From positions 806,001 through 870,000 of the forward strand of contig OZ257146.1 of the NCBI GenBank assembly GCA_965279255.1: a DNA stretch of 64,000 bases, in the 5' to 3' direction. The position numbers and the translations under genes are program-made. Shown piece by piece: positions 1 to 8,872 of this stretch. This DNA is from CAMFLJ01 sp965279255. GTDB taxonomy: Bacteria > Actinomycetota > Acidimicrobiia > Acidimicrobiales > Acidimicrobilacustridaceae. A model generated the notes under the pieces. It was given only the letters and a program-made list of their open reading frames with translations, did no database searches and was not told where the DNA came from. Each line of letters starts with the position of its first letter. The first letter of the stretch is position 1.

Positions 1-1835
1 GCGGCGGCGGCCTGAGCGGCCTCGCCCTCGAGGCGGCGGCGTTCCAGGGCGTGGCCGAGCTGGGCGGCGAAGGCGCCGAGCACCCGCTGGTCGTCGCCGT
101 TCAGCGGCGGGCCGCCGTGGACGAGGCGGGCCCCACCGGGGAGCTCGACCCGGGCGAGGCCGTCGTCGGTCGCGGGGGAGGGCGGGCCGGCGAGGGCGCC
201 GGGCTCGATCGGCGCTCCGGCGGCGGCCTCGATGCGCCACCCGTCGCCGACTGGCACCGCGAGCACCACACCCGTGCGGTCGAAGGTGGTGCACAGCGCG
301 TCGACGATCTCGGCGGTGGCGTCGTCGCCGCCGACCAGGCTGCCCGCGGCCCGCGCCAGCCCCTCGGCCTCGAGCCGGGCCCGCTCGGCGTCGGCCGAGC
401 GTTCCGCCATCCTCGACACGAGGGCGCTGACCGCGACCGACACCACGAAGTAGGTGACCAGGGCGACGGCGTCGCCCGCCCCGTCGATGGTGAAGGTGTG
501 CACCGGTGGGGTGAGGAACCAGGTGACGACCAGGGCCGACACCGCGGCGGTGGTGACGCCGACGGCGAAGCCGCCGAGGAGGGCGCTCACCAGCACGACG
601 AGGAGGAACAGCAGCAGGTCGGTCGGCAGGTTGGGCTCGGGGTGGACCTGGTCGAGCAGGACCGCCAGCAGGACGACGGCGACCAACGACACGCCGCCGG
701 CGAACGCCCGGCGGCGCCCGCTCAGGTGCCCTCGGCGTCGGGTGCGCAGTGGGGCGACCTGGTCGTCGGGGCTGTCCTGCTCGCCGTCGTCGCCGATGAC
801 GTGCACGTCGAGGTCGCCGGCGGCCCGGAGCACCGAGTTGACGATCGAGCCCCGGCGCAGCTCAGCCCAGCGGCTGCGACGGGTGGCACCGAGGACCAGC
901 TGGGTGGCGTTGCGGGCCCGGGCGAAGCCGCAGAGCGCGGCCGGGACGTCGGTGCCCACGACCTCGTGGTAGCGGCCGCCGAGGTCGGCGAGCAGCCGGC
1001 GGTGCTCCTCCAACGTGGCCTGGTCGACCTCCCGGCCTGGCTGCTGCACGTGCACGCCGAGCAGGTCGGCCGTCGAGCGGCGGGCCAGGCGGGCGGCCCG
1101 TCGGATCAACCGGTCACCCGTCGGCGCGCCGGTGAGGGCCACGACCACCCGCTCCCTGGTCTCCCACCGCTGCGCCGGCTCGTGGTCGTGGAGGCTCTCG
1201 TCGACCTGGTCCGCGACCCAGAGCAGGGCCAGCTCGCGGAGGGCGGCCAGGTTGTCCGGCCGGAAGCGCCCGTCGAGGGCGGCGTCGACGTCGTCGGTGG
1301 GCACCACGTTGCCGTGCACGACCCGGCGCCGCAGGGCTTCCGGGGTCATGTCGACCAGCTCGACCTGGTCGGCGCCGCGCACGACGTCGTCGGGGACGAC
1401 CTCGGACGGGCGCTCGCCGACGATGCGCTCGACGACGTCCTGGAGCGACTCCAGCGACTCGATGCCGACGGTGGCCAGCACGTCGATGCCGTGGGCGAGG
1501 AGGTCCTCGACGTCCTCGTGGCGGGAGCGGTGGCGCGACCCCACGGGGTTGCGGTGGGCGAGGTCGTCGACGACCGCCACCGCCGGACGCCGCGACAGCA
1601 CCGCCTCGAGGTCGAGCTCCTGCACCTCGACCCCGCCCACGACGCCGGTGCGGCGGGGGACGATCTCGAGGCCCTGGAGCATCGCCGCGGTGCGGGGCCG
1701 GCCCCTGGTGTCGGCGTAGGCGACCACGACGTCGGTGCCCCGCTCGTTGCGGCGTCTCGCCTCGTCGAGCATGGCGTAGGTCTTGCCCACGCCGGGGGCG
1801 GCGCCGAGGTAGATCCGCAACCGGCCCCGACTCAC
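1..1835 (-). CDS. kdpD: KdpD-type osmosensitive K+ sensor histidine kinase, 3' part cut by window edge
   Basis: This encodes a membrane sensor kinase that reports K+ limitation or turgor. The GTG start at 1835 opens with a KdpD domain whose Walker-A-like motif GAAPGVGKTYAML lies near residues 11-23, followed by VVVAYADTRGR. A universal stress protein (USP) domain comes next (about 245-370), then a short DUF4118-type membrane block (about 390-500), then the beginning of a GAF-like domain. The histidine kinase core would lie beyond position 1, so 611 codons are visible. It starts 10 nt after the KimA-like permease stop, so the two are probably one transcript. The usual kdpFABC partners are not in the window. 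The family call is secure; whether a KdpE follows cannot be seen. Confidence 0.9.
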   Translation of the reverse strand, partial: MSRGRLRIYLGAAPGVGKTYAMLDEARRRNERGTDVVVAYADTRGRPRTAAMLQGLEIVPRRTGVVGGVEVQELDLEAVLSRRPAVAVVDDLAHRNPVGSRHRSRHEDVEDLLAHGIDVLATVGIESLESLQDVVERIVGERPSEVVPDDVVRGADQVELVDMTPEALRRRVVHGNVVPTDDVDAALDGRFRPDNLAALRELALLWVADQVDESLHDHEPAQRWETRERVVVALTGAPTGDRLIRRAARLARRSTADLLGVHVQQPGREVDQATLEEHRRLLADLGGRYHEVVGTDVPAALCGFARARNATQLVLGATRRSRWAELRRGSIVNSVLRAAGDLDVHVIGDDGEQDSPDDQVAPLRTRRRGHLSGRRRAFAGGVSLVAVVLLAVLLDQVHPEPNLPTDLLLFLLVVLVSALLGGFAVGVTTAAVSALVVTWFLTPPVHTFTIDGAGDAVALVTYFVVSVAVSALVSRMAERSADAERARLEAEGLARAAGSLVGGDDATAEIVDALCTTFDRTGVVLAVPVGDGWRIEAAAGAPIEPGALAGPPSPATDDGLARVELPGGARLVHGGPPLNGDDQRVLGAFAAQLGHALERRRLEGEAAQAAA

Positions 1836-1845
1836 GCCGTGGAGC

Positions 1846-3825
1846 CTACGGGCTGACGGCGTCGACATCCTCTTCGTCGTTCTGGGCGGGGTCGCCGAGG
1901 TGGAAGGGCACGAAGGTGACGTTGACGTGCGGGACATCGGCGAGGGTCTTCGCCATCGAGTCCGCGGTGTGGTCGTGGAGGAACCGGTGCCACAGGCGGG
2001 TGTACTCCCGCCGGGGGATGAGCACGGTGAGCTCGGTGCGGGGGTCCGACGTCTCCATGACCGCCAGCTCGAGGAGGCTGCGGTTGATGCGCCGGTTCGG
2101 GCACTCGACGATCTCGAGCGGGACCCGGTCGAGGCCGAGCTCCGTCCACTGGTACATCAGGTCCTCGGCGTGGGTCTCGTCCGTGGCGATGTGCACGGCC
2201 CGCAGCACGTCGGGGCTGAGGGTGCGGCCGTACTGCAGGGCCCGGGCGGTGCTGAGGTCGAGGTCGCCGACCATCACCATCACCGAGTGGGCCCGGCGGA
2301 CCTTCAGCGACGAGATCTTCCTGACCTCGACCTTGAGCTCCTTCTTCTCCGACTCGTACTGGCGGTTGAGGCGCATCAGCACCAGGACCAGCACGGGGAC
2401 GAGCACCATGATGAACCAGGCGCCGCCGGTGAACTTGAACACGCCGATCACCACGGTGACGACGCCGGTGGTGACGGCGCCGAGGCCGTTCACGAACAGG
2501 CCGACCTTCCAGCCCTTCTCCTTGTCCTTGACGTGCTTGCGGGCCATGCCGGCCTGGCTGAGGGTGAAGGAGGTGAACACGCCGATGGCGTAGAGCGGGA
2601 TCAGCTTGGTGACGTCGGCCTGGAAGATGATCACCGGGATGGCACCGGCGATGGCCAGGGCGATGATGCCGTTGGAGAACACCAGGCGATGGCCGCGCTT
2701 GGTGAGCTGCTTGGGCATGAAGGCGTCGTCGGCGTGGAAGCTGGCGAGGCGGGGGAAGTCGGCGAAGCTGGTGTTGGCGGCCAGCACCAGGATCAGGAAC
2801 GTGGCGGCCTGGGTGAACAGGAACAGGCCGTGGCCGAAGGCTCCGCTGCCGTAGACGGCGTTGGCGATCTGGGAGATCACGGTCTCCGACTCGCTGGGGA
2901 CGACGTGCATCTGGGAGGCGAGCCACGAGATGCCGATGAACATCGAGCCGAGCAGGACGCCCATCACGGTGAGGGTCTCGCGGGCGTGCTTCCACTCGAC
3001 CGGCTTGAAGGCGGGGACACCGTTGGAGATGGCTTCGACGCCGGTCATCGCCGCACCACCGGAGGCGAAGGCGTGGAGCACGAGGACGATGGTGGCGGCA
3101 CCCATGGCCTCGAGGGCGACCGGATCGGCGGGCGCCACGTACTGCAGGCCTCCGCCGAACACCGCCTTGTAGATGCCCGTGAGGATCATCAGGAACATCG
3201 AGATGATGAACAGGTAGGTGGGGACGGCGAAGATCTTCCCGGACTCCTTCACACCTCGCAGGTTCCCGACGCAGATGATGGCGATGAAGAACAGTGCCAG
3301 CGGCACCCGGTACGGATAGAGGCTGCTGAAGGCGGAGTAGAGGGCGGCCACGCCGGCCGACACCGACACCGACACCGTGAGGATGTAGTCGGTGAGCAGG
3401 GCGACGCCGGCGACCTGGGCCGGGAGGAGGCCGAGGTTGTCCTTGGTGACGATGTAGGCGCCGCCGGCGGAGGGGTAGGCCTTGATCGTCTGGCGGTAGC
3501 TGAAGATCAGGATGACCAGCACCGCCACCAGGGCGAGGGTGATCGGGATCAGGTAACTGAAGGCCAGGACGCCGATGCCGCCGAGCAGCAGCGTGCGGAT
3601 GATCTCCTCGCTCGCGTAGGCGGTGGACGAGAGGGCATCGGAGGCGAACACGGCGAGGGCGGTCGGCTTGCCGAGTCGCTCGTGAGCCAGCTGGTCGTTG
3701 TCGAGGGGCTGGCCGAGGACCTTCGACTTGAAGCGGTAGCCCCGGGACTCGGGGATGTCGACCTTGGGGACCGGGGGGAGGGGTCGCGCCGCGGTGGGTT
3801 CCTTGACGAGCGTGGTGTCCGACAT
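1846..3825 (-). CDS. APC-superfamily permease with cytosolic C-terminal domain, KimA-like (probable K+ uptake)
   Basis: This is a 659-residue polytopic membrane protein. It has an APC-type core of about 12 helices (roughly residues 45-470) with the conserved SYRQTIKAYPSAGGAYIVTK and ANTSFADFPR segments, then a soluble C-terminal domain of about 170 residues. This is the architecture of KimA (YdaO), a high-affinity K+ importer; databases often label it simply amino acid permease. A highly similar paralogue lies at 35658-37706. The KdpD-type sensor gene follows after 10 nt, which supports a potassium role. Substrate is inferred from family and context, not from seen ligand residues. No c-di-AMP riboswitch-like core was recognised upstream. 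Confidence 0.8.
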   Translation of the reverse strand: MSDTTLVKEPTAARPLPPVPKVDIPESRGYRFKSKVLGQPLDNDQLAHERLGKPTALAVFASDALSSTAYASEEIIRTLLLGGIGVLAFSYLIPITLALVAVLVILIFSYRQTIKAYPSAGGAYIVTKDNLGLLPAQVAGVALLTDYILTVSVSVSAGVAALYSAFSSLYPYRVPLALFFIAIICVGNLRGVKESGKIFAVPTYLFIISMFLMILTGIYKAVFGGGLQYVAPADPVALEAMGAATIVLVLHAFASGGAAMTGVEAISNGVPAFKPVEWKHARETLTVMGVLLGSMFIGISWLASQMHVVPSESETVISQIANAVYGSGAFGHGLFLFTQAATFLILVLAANTSFADFPRLASFHADDAFMPKQLTKRGHRLVFSNGIIALAIAGAIPVIIFQADVTKLIPLYAIGVFTSFTLSQAGMARKHVKDKEKGWKVGLFVNGLGAVTTGVVTVVIGVFKFTGGAWFIMVLVPVLVLVLMRLNRQYESEKKELKVEVRKISSLKVRRAHSVMVMVGDLDLSTARALQYGRTLSPDVLRAVHIATDETHAEDLMYQWTELGLDRVPLEIVECPNRRINRSLLELAVMETSDPRTELTVLIPRREYTRLWHRFLHDHTADSMAKTLADVPHVNVTFVPFHLGDPAQNDEEDVDAVSP

Positions 3826-4109
3826 GGAGCGCAGTGAATCCCGTTCCCCTCCACCTGTGAACGGGCGGGGAGCGATCTTGATGCCGCCTTAGCGCGGCGG
3901 GGCCGGACTTTTCCGCGGTCGATATGCGGCCGCCCCGCACGGTGCCGCCGCCCCCATCGGTCCGGCCCCCTCGCGCGCGGCGCGGGTATGGTCCGGCCCA
4001 CCGTCAAAATGACGGTGACCATCAGCCGATCGGTCGGGATCCGGTACGTGGATCGAGTCGTCGCAGACCACCAGACGCACCTGTCAGTCGGGCGAGCCGA
4101 CGCGGGTCG
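3826..4109. other. Divergent intergenic region
   Basis: This 284-base region separates the leftward permease operon from the rightward ATPase gene, so it should hold both promoters. A short inverted repeat (CCCGTTC at 3847-3853 and GAACGGG at 3862-3868 when read on the + strand) sits just upstream of the permease start and could fold in its leader. I see no convincing -35/-10 pair, riboswitch or small ORF. Confidence 0.4.
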
Positions 4110-4484
4110 ATGACGCCGCCGTTCGTCGTCGCCGAGGCGTTCCCGGCGGAGCTGTCGACCCCCGCTGCGGCCCGCCACTTCGTGCTCGAGGCGCTGCGCT
4201 CGGCGGGGGTGCCGGAGAGCGACTCCGTGCCCGTCGCGGTCAGCGAGCTGGTGACCAACTCGGTGCTGCACGCGGCCAGCACGACGAGGGTCGTCGTGGT
4301 GGTCGACCGGGACTGCGTGCGCGTCGAGGTGCACGATGCCGACGCGACGCTGCCGGTGCCCCGCCACCCCGACCCCGACACCGTCACCGGTCGGGGCCTG
4401 CTGCTGGTCGACGCCCTCACCGACCGGTGGGGGGCCGAGCTCACCGGTGGCGGCAAGGTCGTGTGGTTCGAGCTCGACCGGTGA
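4110..4484 (+). CDS. SpoIIAB/RsbW-like ATP-binding protein (anti-sigma type HATPase)
   Basis: This 124-residue single-domain GHKL ATPase resembles the anti-sigma serine kinases that bind a sigma factor or an anti-anti-sigma factor. The N box is SELVTNSVLHA (about residues 44-54), and the lid/G2 region is GRGLLLVDALTDRWG near the C-terminus. No sensor or phosphatase domain is attached. The ATG at 4110 was chosen because the upstream in-frame sequence is arginine/proline-rich and unlike the family; no clear Shine-Dalgarno precedes it. No cognate sigma factor or STAS protein is adjacent, so its partner is unknown. Confidence 0.8.
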   Translation: MTPPFVVAEAFPAELSTPAAARHFVLEALRSAGVPESDSVPVAVSELVTNSVLHAASTTRVVVVVDRDCVRVEVHDADATLPVPRHPDPDTVTGRGLLLVDALTDRWGAELTGGGKVVWFELDR

Positions 4485-4556
4485 CCGTCCGCTAGACAAC
4501 GGGCGGTCCGCTCCGGGAGGTTCCGGGTGGTGCGGGCCCTGACGAGGGGGATGGCG

Positions 4557-5426
4557 ATGCGCTGGACGATCGGTGACGTGACGGTGACGAAGGTCGTGGA
4601 GATCGTGCAGCCGCTGCCGCTGGCCGGTCTGCTCCCTGCGGCGACCCCGGAGGCGCTCGCGCCCCATGCGGGCTGGCTGCAGCCGGACTTCCTCGACGCT
4701 GAAGGATCGACCAGCCTGTCGATCCACTCCCTGGTAGTGCAGAGCCAGGGGCGCACCATCCTGGTCGACACGTGCGTCGGTGACCGCGACATAGAGGGCC
4801 TGCCGGGCCTGCGGGGGCCGGCGGAGTTCCCCGAGCGGTTGGCCGAGGCCGGGTTCCCCGTCTCGTCGATCGACACGGTCTGCTGCACCCACCTCCACTT
4901 CGACCACGTGGGCTGGAACACCCGGCTCGAGGACGGTCGGTGGGTGCCGACCTTCACCGCTGCGCGATACCTGTTCGGTCGAGCCGAGTACGAGCACTGG
5001 ATGGCGTCCCCTCCCGGCCACTACACCGCCGGCCTGCCCGACACCGTGGGCCCGGTCGTCGAGGCGGGGCTCGCGGACCTGGTGGAGCCCGACCATCGCA
5101 TCACCGACGAGGTGCGGTTCGTCCCGAGCCACGGCCACTCGCCCGGGCACATGTCGGTCCTCATCGAGTCCGGTGGCGAGCGAGCGCTCATCACGGGCGA
5201 CGCGACCCACCACCCGGTGCAGTGGGCCGAGCCCGACTGGGGGATGCCCGCCGACTCCGATCCCGAGATGGCCGCCGCCACCCGCCGCCGCCTCCGTGAC
5301 GAGCACGGCCGACCCGCCGGCGGTCCCGCCGGCACGCTCGTGCTCGGCACGCACTACGCGGCGCCGAGTGCCGGCCGCATCGTCGGCTCCGGCGACGACT
5401 GGCGCTTCGTGGCCGAGCCCGGCTGA
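4557..5426 (+). CDS. MBL-fold metallo-hydrolase
   Basis: This 289-residue metallo-beta-lactamase-fold protein carries the metal-binding signature CTHLHFDHVGW at about residues 110-120. Further ligands are the histidine in PSHGHSPGHMSVL, the aspartate in LITGDATHHPVQW and a C-terminal LGTHYAAPSAGRI. This matches the common lactonase-like or quorum-quenching-like MBL group, but the substrate cannot be read from sequence. The start at ATG 4557 is preferred because GAGGGGG lies 6 nt upstream; ATG 4551 and GTG 4527 (with GGGAGG 6 nt before) are alternatives. It converges with the HNH gene, with 12 nt between stops. Confidence 0.85.
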   Translation: MRWTIGDVTVTKVVEIVQPLPLAGLLPAATPEALAPHAGWLQPDFLDAEGSTSLSIHSLVVQSQGRTILVDTCVGDRDIEGLPGLRGPAEFPERLAEAGFPVSSIDTVCCTHLHFDHVGWNTRLEDGRWVPTFTAARYLFGRAEYEHWMASPPGHYTAGLPDTVGPVVEAGLADLVEPDHRITDEVRFVPSHGHSPGHMSVLIESGGERALITGDATHHPVQWAEPDWGMPADSDPEMAAATRRRLRDEHGRPAGGPAGTLVLGTHYAAPSAGRIVGSGDDWRFVAEPG

Positions 5427-5438
5427 CCACGGCCCGGC

Positions 5439-6827
5439 TCAGCCGGTGTCGAAGAGGTCGACCTGGGTTGTGGCCTCGCCCGGCGGTCCCGTTGCGGCGT
5501 CGCCGTGGAGGAGGGTGAGCCCCGGTGGACTGTCACCCGGTGGGTCGGTGCTGCCGGGTGGGCTCTGGTCGGGTGGGATGAGCCGGCGTTTCCCGTCGGG
5601 GAGCCTCGGTCCGAAGGTGTAGCCGTGGCGGGTCTTGAGGTCGTGGTGGTGACCGCACGGCGAGGCGAGGTCGGGGAGCCGGGTGATCTTGGTGTCGGCC
5701 CAGTCGGCGACGTGGTCGATCTCGATGCGGGCCGGGTTGGTGCAGCCTTCGATGGAGCATTCCCCGGCGGAGAACCACTCGAGAGCGGTCTTCTGCAGGG
5801 CGGTGGGCTTGCGGCCGAGGTGGATGACCTTGTCGATCTCGGTGCCGTTCGTGGTGACGGCCGCGACGAAGGCGTCGCCGTCGATCATCCGCCACACATC
5901 AGCCACAGGGATCGGGCCCTGTCCCGCGATCTCGCACACCTCGCCGGGAGCGACCTCGCCTCGGTCGAGGGCGGTGAGGTCGACTCGGACGATCAGCTTG
6001 GTGAACGACCAGTCGTCGACGATCTCGGTGCCACCTGAAGCGCCTCCGGCGCTCGCTCCGGCTCCGGGAGCCTTCGTGGCGGCCCGGTCGAAGACCCGGC
6101 AGAACGCGTCGGCCATGTAGGCGTCGGCCGACTCACGCGTCCCTGCCTCACGGGCCTCCTCGAACACCTTCGATCGCTCGCCGTCGAGCTGGGCCACGAT
6201 CCGGGTGTGTTCCGCGATCGGGAGCAACCAGTTGCCGTAGCCCATGCCATCCGCGTTCACGCCGTGGAACACCCGGCGGGCCTTGCGGTGCCGTTCGGTC
6301 TTCGCCTCCGGGGTCTCGCTCGATGCTGAGGCCACGATGCGCGCGGCGTCGGTCTCGGTCTCCTTCGTCGACCTCGTGTCGATCGCAGCCAACAGCCGCT
6401 GGCCGGCACCGGGATCGGCCGCCTCCGCGGCGCCGATCGCCTTCGCCTCACGAGTCGACACCCGACCGGCCTTCAACGCCACCAGCGTGTCCGGCGCCGC
6501 CTCCACCGTCTCCGCGGCCTGCAACAGGCGCACCGCCTCACCGAGACCCATCCCGGTGACGTGATCGAGCCAGTGCGCCGCCGACCGATGACCGCCGCGC
6601 TTCCACAGATCGGTCTGCGCCACCCGGCGGGCGGCCAACGCCACCCCCGCCGACGCGAGGTGCTCGAGCCGGGAGAACTCTGTGACCAGCTCCAATGCGT
6701 CACGAGCACCCGTCAACGCAGGGTCGAAACCATCCACCAACGACGCCACGGAATCGACGGCGCACGCGGCCTCCCGGCCCCGCTTCCCGTACCCCGATCG
6801 CCCCGTGGATCGCCCCGTCGAACCCAT
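5439..6827 (-). CDS. DUF222 (13E12 repeat family) / HNH endonuclease-like protein
   Basis: This 462-residue protein has a long helical DUF222 domain (about 20-330) followed by an HNH nuclease-like motif. The motif is visible as CSIEGCTNPARIEIDHV, then LASPCGHHHDLKTRH near residues 370-415, giving the zinc and catalytic histidine pattern. The family is multi-copy in many actinobacteria and was named from mycobacterial 13E12 repeats; its natural role is unknown. The tail is rich in proline and glycine. The ATG at 6827 is preceded by TAGGGT with a 7-nt gap, so the mRNA is probably leaderless. The frame stays open upstream, but the sequence there is not protein-like. Confidence 0.85.
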   Translation of the reverse strand: MGSTGRSTGRSGYGKRGREAACAVDSVASLVDGFDPALTGARDALELVTEFSRLEHLASAGVALAARRVAQTDLWKRGGHRSAAHWLDHVTGMGLGEAVRLLQAAETVEAAPDTLVALKAGRVSTREAKAIGAAEAADPGAGQRLLAAIDTRSTKETETDAARIVASASSETPEAKTERHRKARRVFHGVNADGMGYGNWLLPIAEHTRIVAQLDGERSKVFEEAREAGTRESADAYMADAFCRVFDRAATKAPGAGASAGGASGGTEIVDDWSFTKLIVRVDLTALDRGEVAPGEVCEIAGQGPIPVADVWRMIDGDAFVAAVTTNGTEIDKVIHLGRKPTALQKTALEWFSAGECSIEGCTNPARIEIDHVADWADTKITRLPDLASPCGHHHDLKTRHGYTFGPRLPDGKRRLIPPDQSPPGSTDPPGDSPPGLTLLHGDAATGPPGEATTQVDLFDTG

Positions 6828-6834
6828 GCGAACA

Positions 6835-6840
6835 ACCCTA
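6835..6840 (-). promoter_or_regulatory. Candidate -10 element for a leaderless DUF222/HNH transcript
   Basis: On the minus strand TAGGGT sits 7 nt before the ATG at 6827, matching the actinobacterial TANNNT -10 consensus at the distance expected for a transcript that begins at the start codon. No Shine-Dalgarno sequence is present. Confidence 0.5.
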
Positions 6841-6950
6841 TTCAGGGGGTGTGACAGTGCTCCCGACCCGCTCGCCGGGTGCGCTTGTAGGGTCCGGATG
6901 GCGGAGCGTTCTCGGTGGATCGATTGATCGATGGGTGGGGCATGCGAGTG

Positions 6951-7391
6951 ATGAGGGTCTTCGGAGCGGTCGTGGTGGCTGGGTCGTGCCTGGCGGCCTG
7001 CAGCAACGGAGGCGGGAGCGGTGGGACCGATCCGTCGGGCGGGGCCGCCACGGGTGCCGTCTCGACCGAGGTGGCCTGTGCGGCCGCCATGCAGGCGGTC
7101 GACAGTGTCCAGCACGCGATCGACCTCGGTGATTCGATCACCGACCAGCTGCCCCTGATCGACGACGCCGCTGCCGCCGCTCGGACCGCTGGCGCCGACG
7201 ACCTCGCCGACCACCTCGATGTCCTCGCCGAGCAGACTGCGGCCACCGGGGACACCTCCGAGCCCATCGAGGTCCGGTCCCGGTCCGCGAGGCTGGTCAC
7301 GCGTGAGCTCCTCGACATCCCCGACGTGTGCGCCGACCTCGGTGCCCCGTTCGTTCGAGGTCCTGCGACGAGTGTCGGCGCCGCCGGGTAG
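6951..7391 (+). CDS. Small secreted lipoprotein of unknown function
   Basis: This 146-residue protein has a short N-terminal hydrophobic signal ending in the lipobox LAAC (cysteine near residue 16). A Gly/Ser/Thr-rich linker follows, then an alanine- and aspartate-rich helical domain. One cysteine near the N-terminus of the domain (TEVACAAAM) and one near the end (IPDVCADLG) could form a disulfide. It is expected to be lipid-anchored outside the cytoplasmic membrane. The start at 6951 gives GGGTGGGG a workable 10-nt spacing; ATG 6942 is an alternative adding three residues. I do not recognise the family, and the neighbours give no hint of function. Confidence 0.65.
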   Translation: MRVFGAVVVAGSCLAACSNGGGSGGTDPSGGAATGAVSTEVACAAAMQAVDSVQHAIDLGDSITDQLPLIDDAAAAARTAGADDLADHLDVLAEQTAATGDTSEPIEVRSRSARLVTRELLDIPDVCADLGAPFVRGPATSVGAAG

Positions 7392-7461
7392 GCACCCGAG
7401 CCAGCCGACCGCCACGCGAGGCGACCGGGCCGGACCGCGGACCTGACAGGCTGGTCGATCC

Positions 7462-8232
7462 ATGGCGAGCGAGCTCCACACCGTCGCCGTCGTCGGCCCC
7501 CACCCCGATGACGAGTCGATCTTCTGCGGCGGGACGATCCGCCGCCTCGCCGACGCCGGGCACCGGGTGATCGTGATCGCCGCCACCACCGGCGACGCCG
7601 GGATCGCCGCCGCCGACGGGACCGACCTGGCCGCCGTGCGGGCCGCCGAGCTGACGGATGCAGGGCAGGTCCTGGGTGTGGCGGCGGTCCACCACCTCGG
7701 CTTCGCCGACAGCGGCCTCGGCCCGGACGGCCGCTCCGGCTCGCTCACGGCCGCGCCGATGGACGAGGTCGTCGTCCGCCTCGCCGCGGTGTTGACCGCC
7801 GAGCACGTCAGTGTCCTGATCTGCGACGACTCCGACGGCATCTACGGCCACCCCGACCATCGGCGCTGCCATGCCGCCGCCGTCCGCGCGGCCGAGCAGG
7901 TCGGGCTCGAGTGCGTCTACGAGGTCACGGTCGACCGCGAGCACCTGCACTTCGTCGAGACCCACCTCGTCGCCACGGCCAGCGACGCGCTGGCCGAGAG
8001 CGCACCGGGCTCGCCCGCCGTCTTCGGGCGCGCCACCGTCGAGATCGACGTCACGGTCGACGTCGGCGCCGCGCTGGCGGCCAAGCGGGCGGCCTTCGGC
8101 GCCCACGCCAGCCAGCTCCCGCCCGGGTCGCCGGTGATGGTGCTCGACGACGACGCCTTCCGTGCCGTCTACGGGCTCGAGTGGTTCTGTCGCCGCGGCC
8201 CCAGGGGACCGATCGACGACCTCGCCGGCTGA
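7462..8232 (+). CDS. PIG-L family N-acetylglucosaminyl deacetylase-like hydrolase
   Basis: This 256-residue LmbE/PIG-L fold protein has the zinc and catalytic motif GPHPDDES at about residues 11-18, where both Asp residues and the His are present. The second metal motif is YGHPDHRRCH at about 130-139. The family includes MshB (mycothiol biosynthesis) and Mca (mycothiol S-conjugate amidase), as well as deacetylases for other amino-sugar conjugates. Length is a little short for MshB, so assignment to a specific pathway is not justified. It stands between a lipoprotein gene and a GNAT gene on the same strand with no obvious operon link. Confidence 0.85.
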   Translation: MASELHTVAVVGPHPDDESIFCGGTIRRLADAGHRVIVIAATTGDAGIAAADGTDLAAVRAAELTDAGQVLGVAAVHHLGFADSGLGPDGRSGSLTAAPMDEVVVRLAAVLTAEHVSVLICDDSDGIYGHPDHRRCHAAAVRAAEQVGLECVYEVTVDREHLHFVETHLVATASDALAESAPGSPAVFGRATVEIDVTVDVGAALAAKRAAFGAHASQLPPGSPVMVLDDDAFRAVYGLEWFCRRGPRGPIDDLAG

Positions 8233-8289
8233 GGGGTGTCGCCGACAACCGGCGTGGCCGCGCGGCCGACCCTGGGCCACGATTGCCCG

Positions 8290-8841
8290 ATGGACCCCGT
8301 GACCCATGACGCGGACGGAGAGGTCGTGACCGTGCGCCCGATCGCCGTCGATGACGTCGACGCCGTGCTCGCCATGTTCGGTGCGGTCGTCTCCGAAGGC
8401 ATCTGGCTCGGGACCGAGCCCGGATTCGACCGGGAAGAGCGACGCGGGCGCATGATCGCGGCGGTGGGGGACCCGAGCCGGCGGGGCTTCGTCGCCGTCA
8501 CCGCGCAGGGGACGGTCGTCGGCAACGCTTCGGCGGCCGTCGCCGGCTACGGCGTGGCCGACATCGGCATGGCCGTGGCCGACGGCTGGCGCGGGCGGGG
8601 GCTCGGCGGTCGGCTGCTCGATGCGCTGGTCGAGGCCGCCCCCTCCGCAGGGGCGCACAAGATCGCTCTCGAGGTGTGGCCCCACAACCAGCGGGCCATC
8701 GCTCTCTACCGATCGCGAGGGTTCGAGGTCGAGGGCCGGCTCCGTCGGCACTACCGCCGGTCGGACGGCGAGCTGTGGGACGCCCTCGTCATGGGCCTGG
8801 TGCTCGACGACGCCGCGCCGGGCTCGTCCCACCCGGGTTGA
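8290..8841 (+). CDS. GNAT family N-acetyltransferase
   Basis: This 183-residue acetyl-CoA-dependent N-acetyltransferase shows the core acetyl-CoA pyrophosphate loop WRGRGLGGRLL at about residues 98-108. The typical C-terminal half is also present, with HNQRAIALYRSRGFEVEGRL (about 134-153), which carries the ALYRSRGF strand-helix signature of RimI/ElaA-like GNATs. The acceptor substrate is not predictable. The ATG at 8290 fits the family N-terminus; a longer in-frame extension to 8236 has no family-like sequence. Its stop converges with the leftward dehydrogenase gene 31 nt away. Confidence 0.88.
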   Translation: MDPVTHDADGEVVTVRPIAVDDVDAVLAMFGAVVSEGIWLGTEPGFDREERRGRMIAAVGDPSRRGFVAVTAQGTVVGNASAAVAGYGVADIGMAVADGWRGRGLGGRLLDALVEAAPSAGAHKIALEVWPHNQRAIALYRSRGFEVEGRLRRHYRRSDGELWDALVMGLVLDDAAPGSSHPG

Positions 8842-8872
8842 CGGCCCGCTGGTCAGGTCGAGCTGAGTCGGC

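Noticed and set aside
1832..3940. Long frames on both strands over the first permease
   Set aside because: They shadow the permease reading frame at 1846-3825, which has clear membrane helices and family motifs.
3826..4109. c-di-AMP (ydaO-type) riboswitch upstream of the KimA-like gene
   Set aside because: Expected because KimA genes and rpf genes often carry one, but none of the conserved core pieces could be recognised here, nor before the rpf-like gene at 25212-25437 or the second permease. An Infernal search with the ydaO model would settle it.
5439..6827. The DUF222/HNH gene as part of a mobile intron or defence system
   Set aside because: It is an intact stand-alone 13E12-type gene with no intron structure, inverted repeats or defence neighbours.
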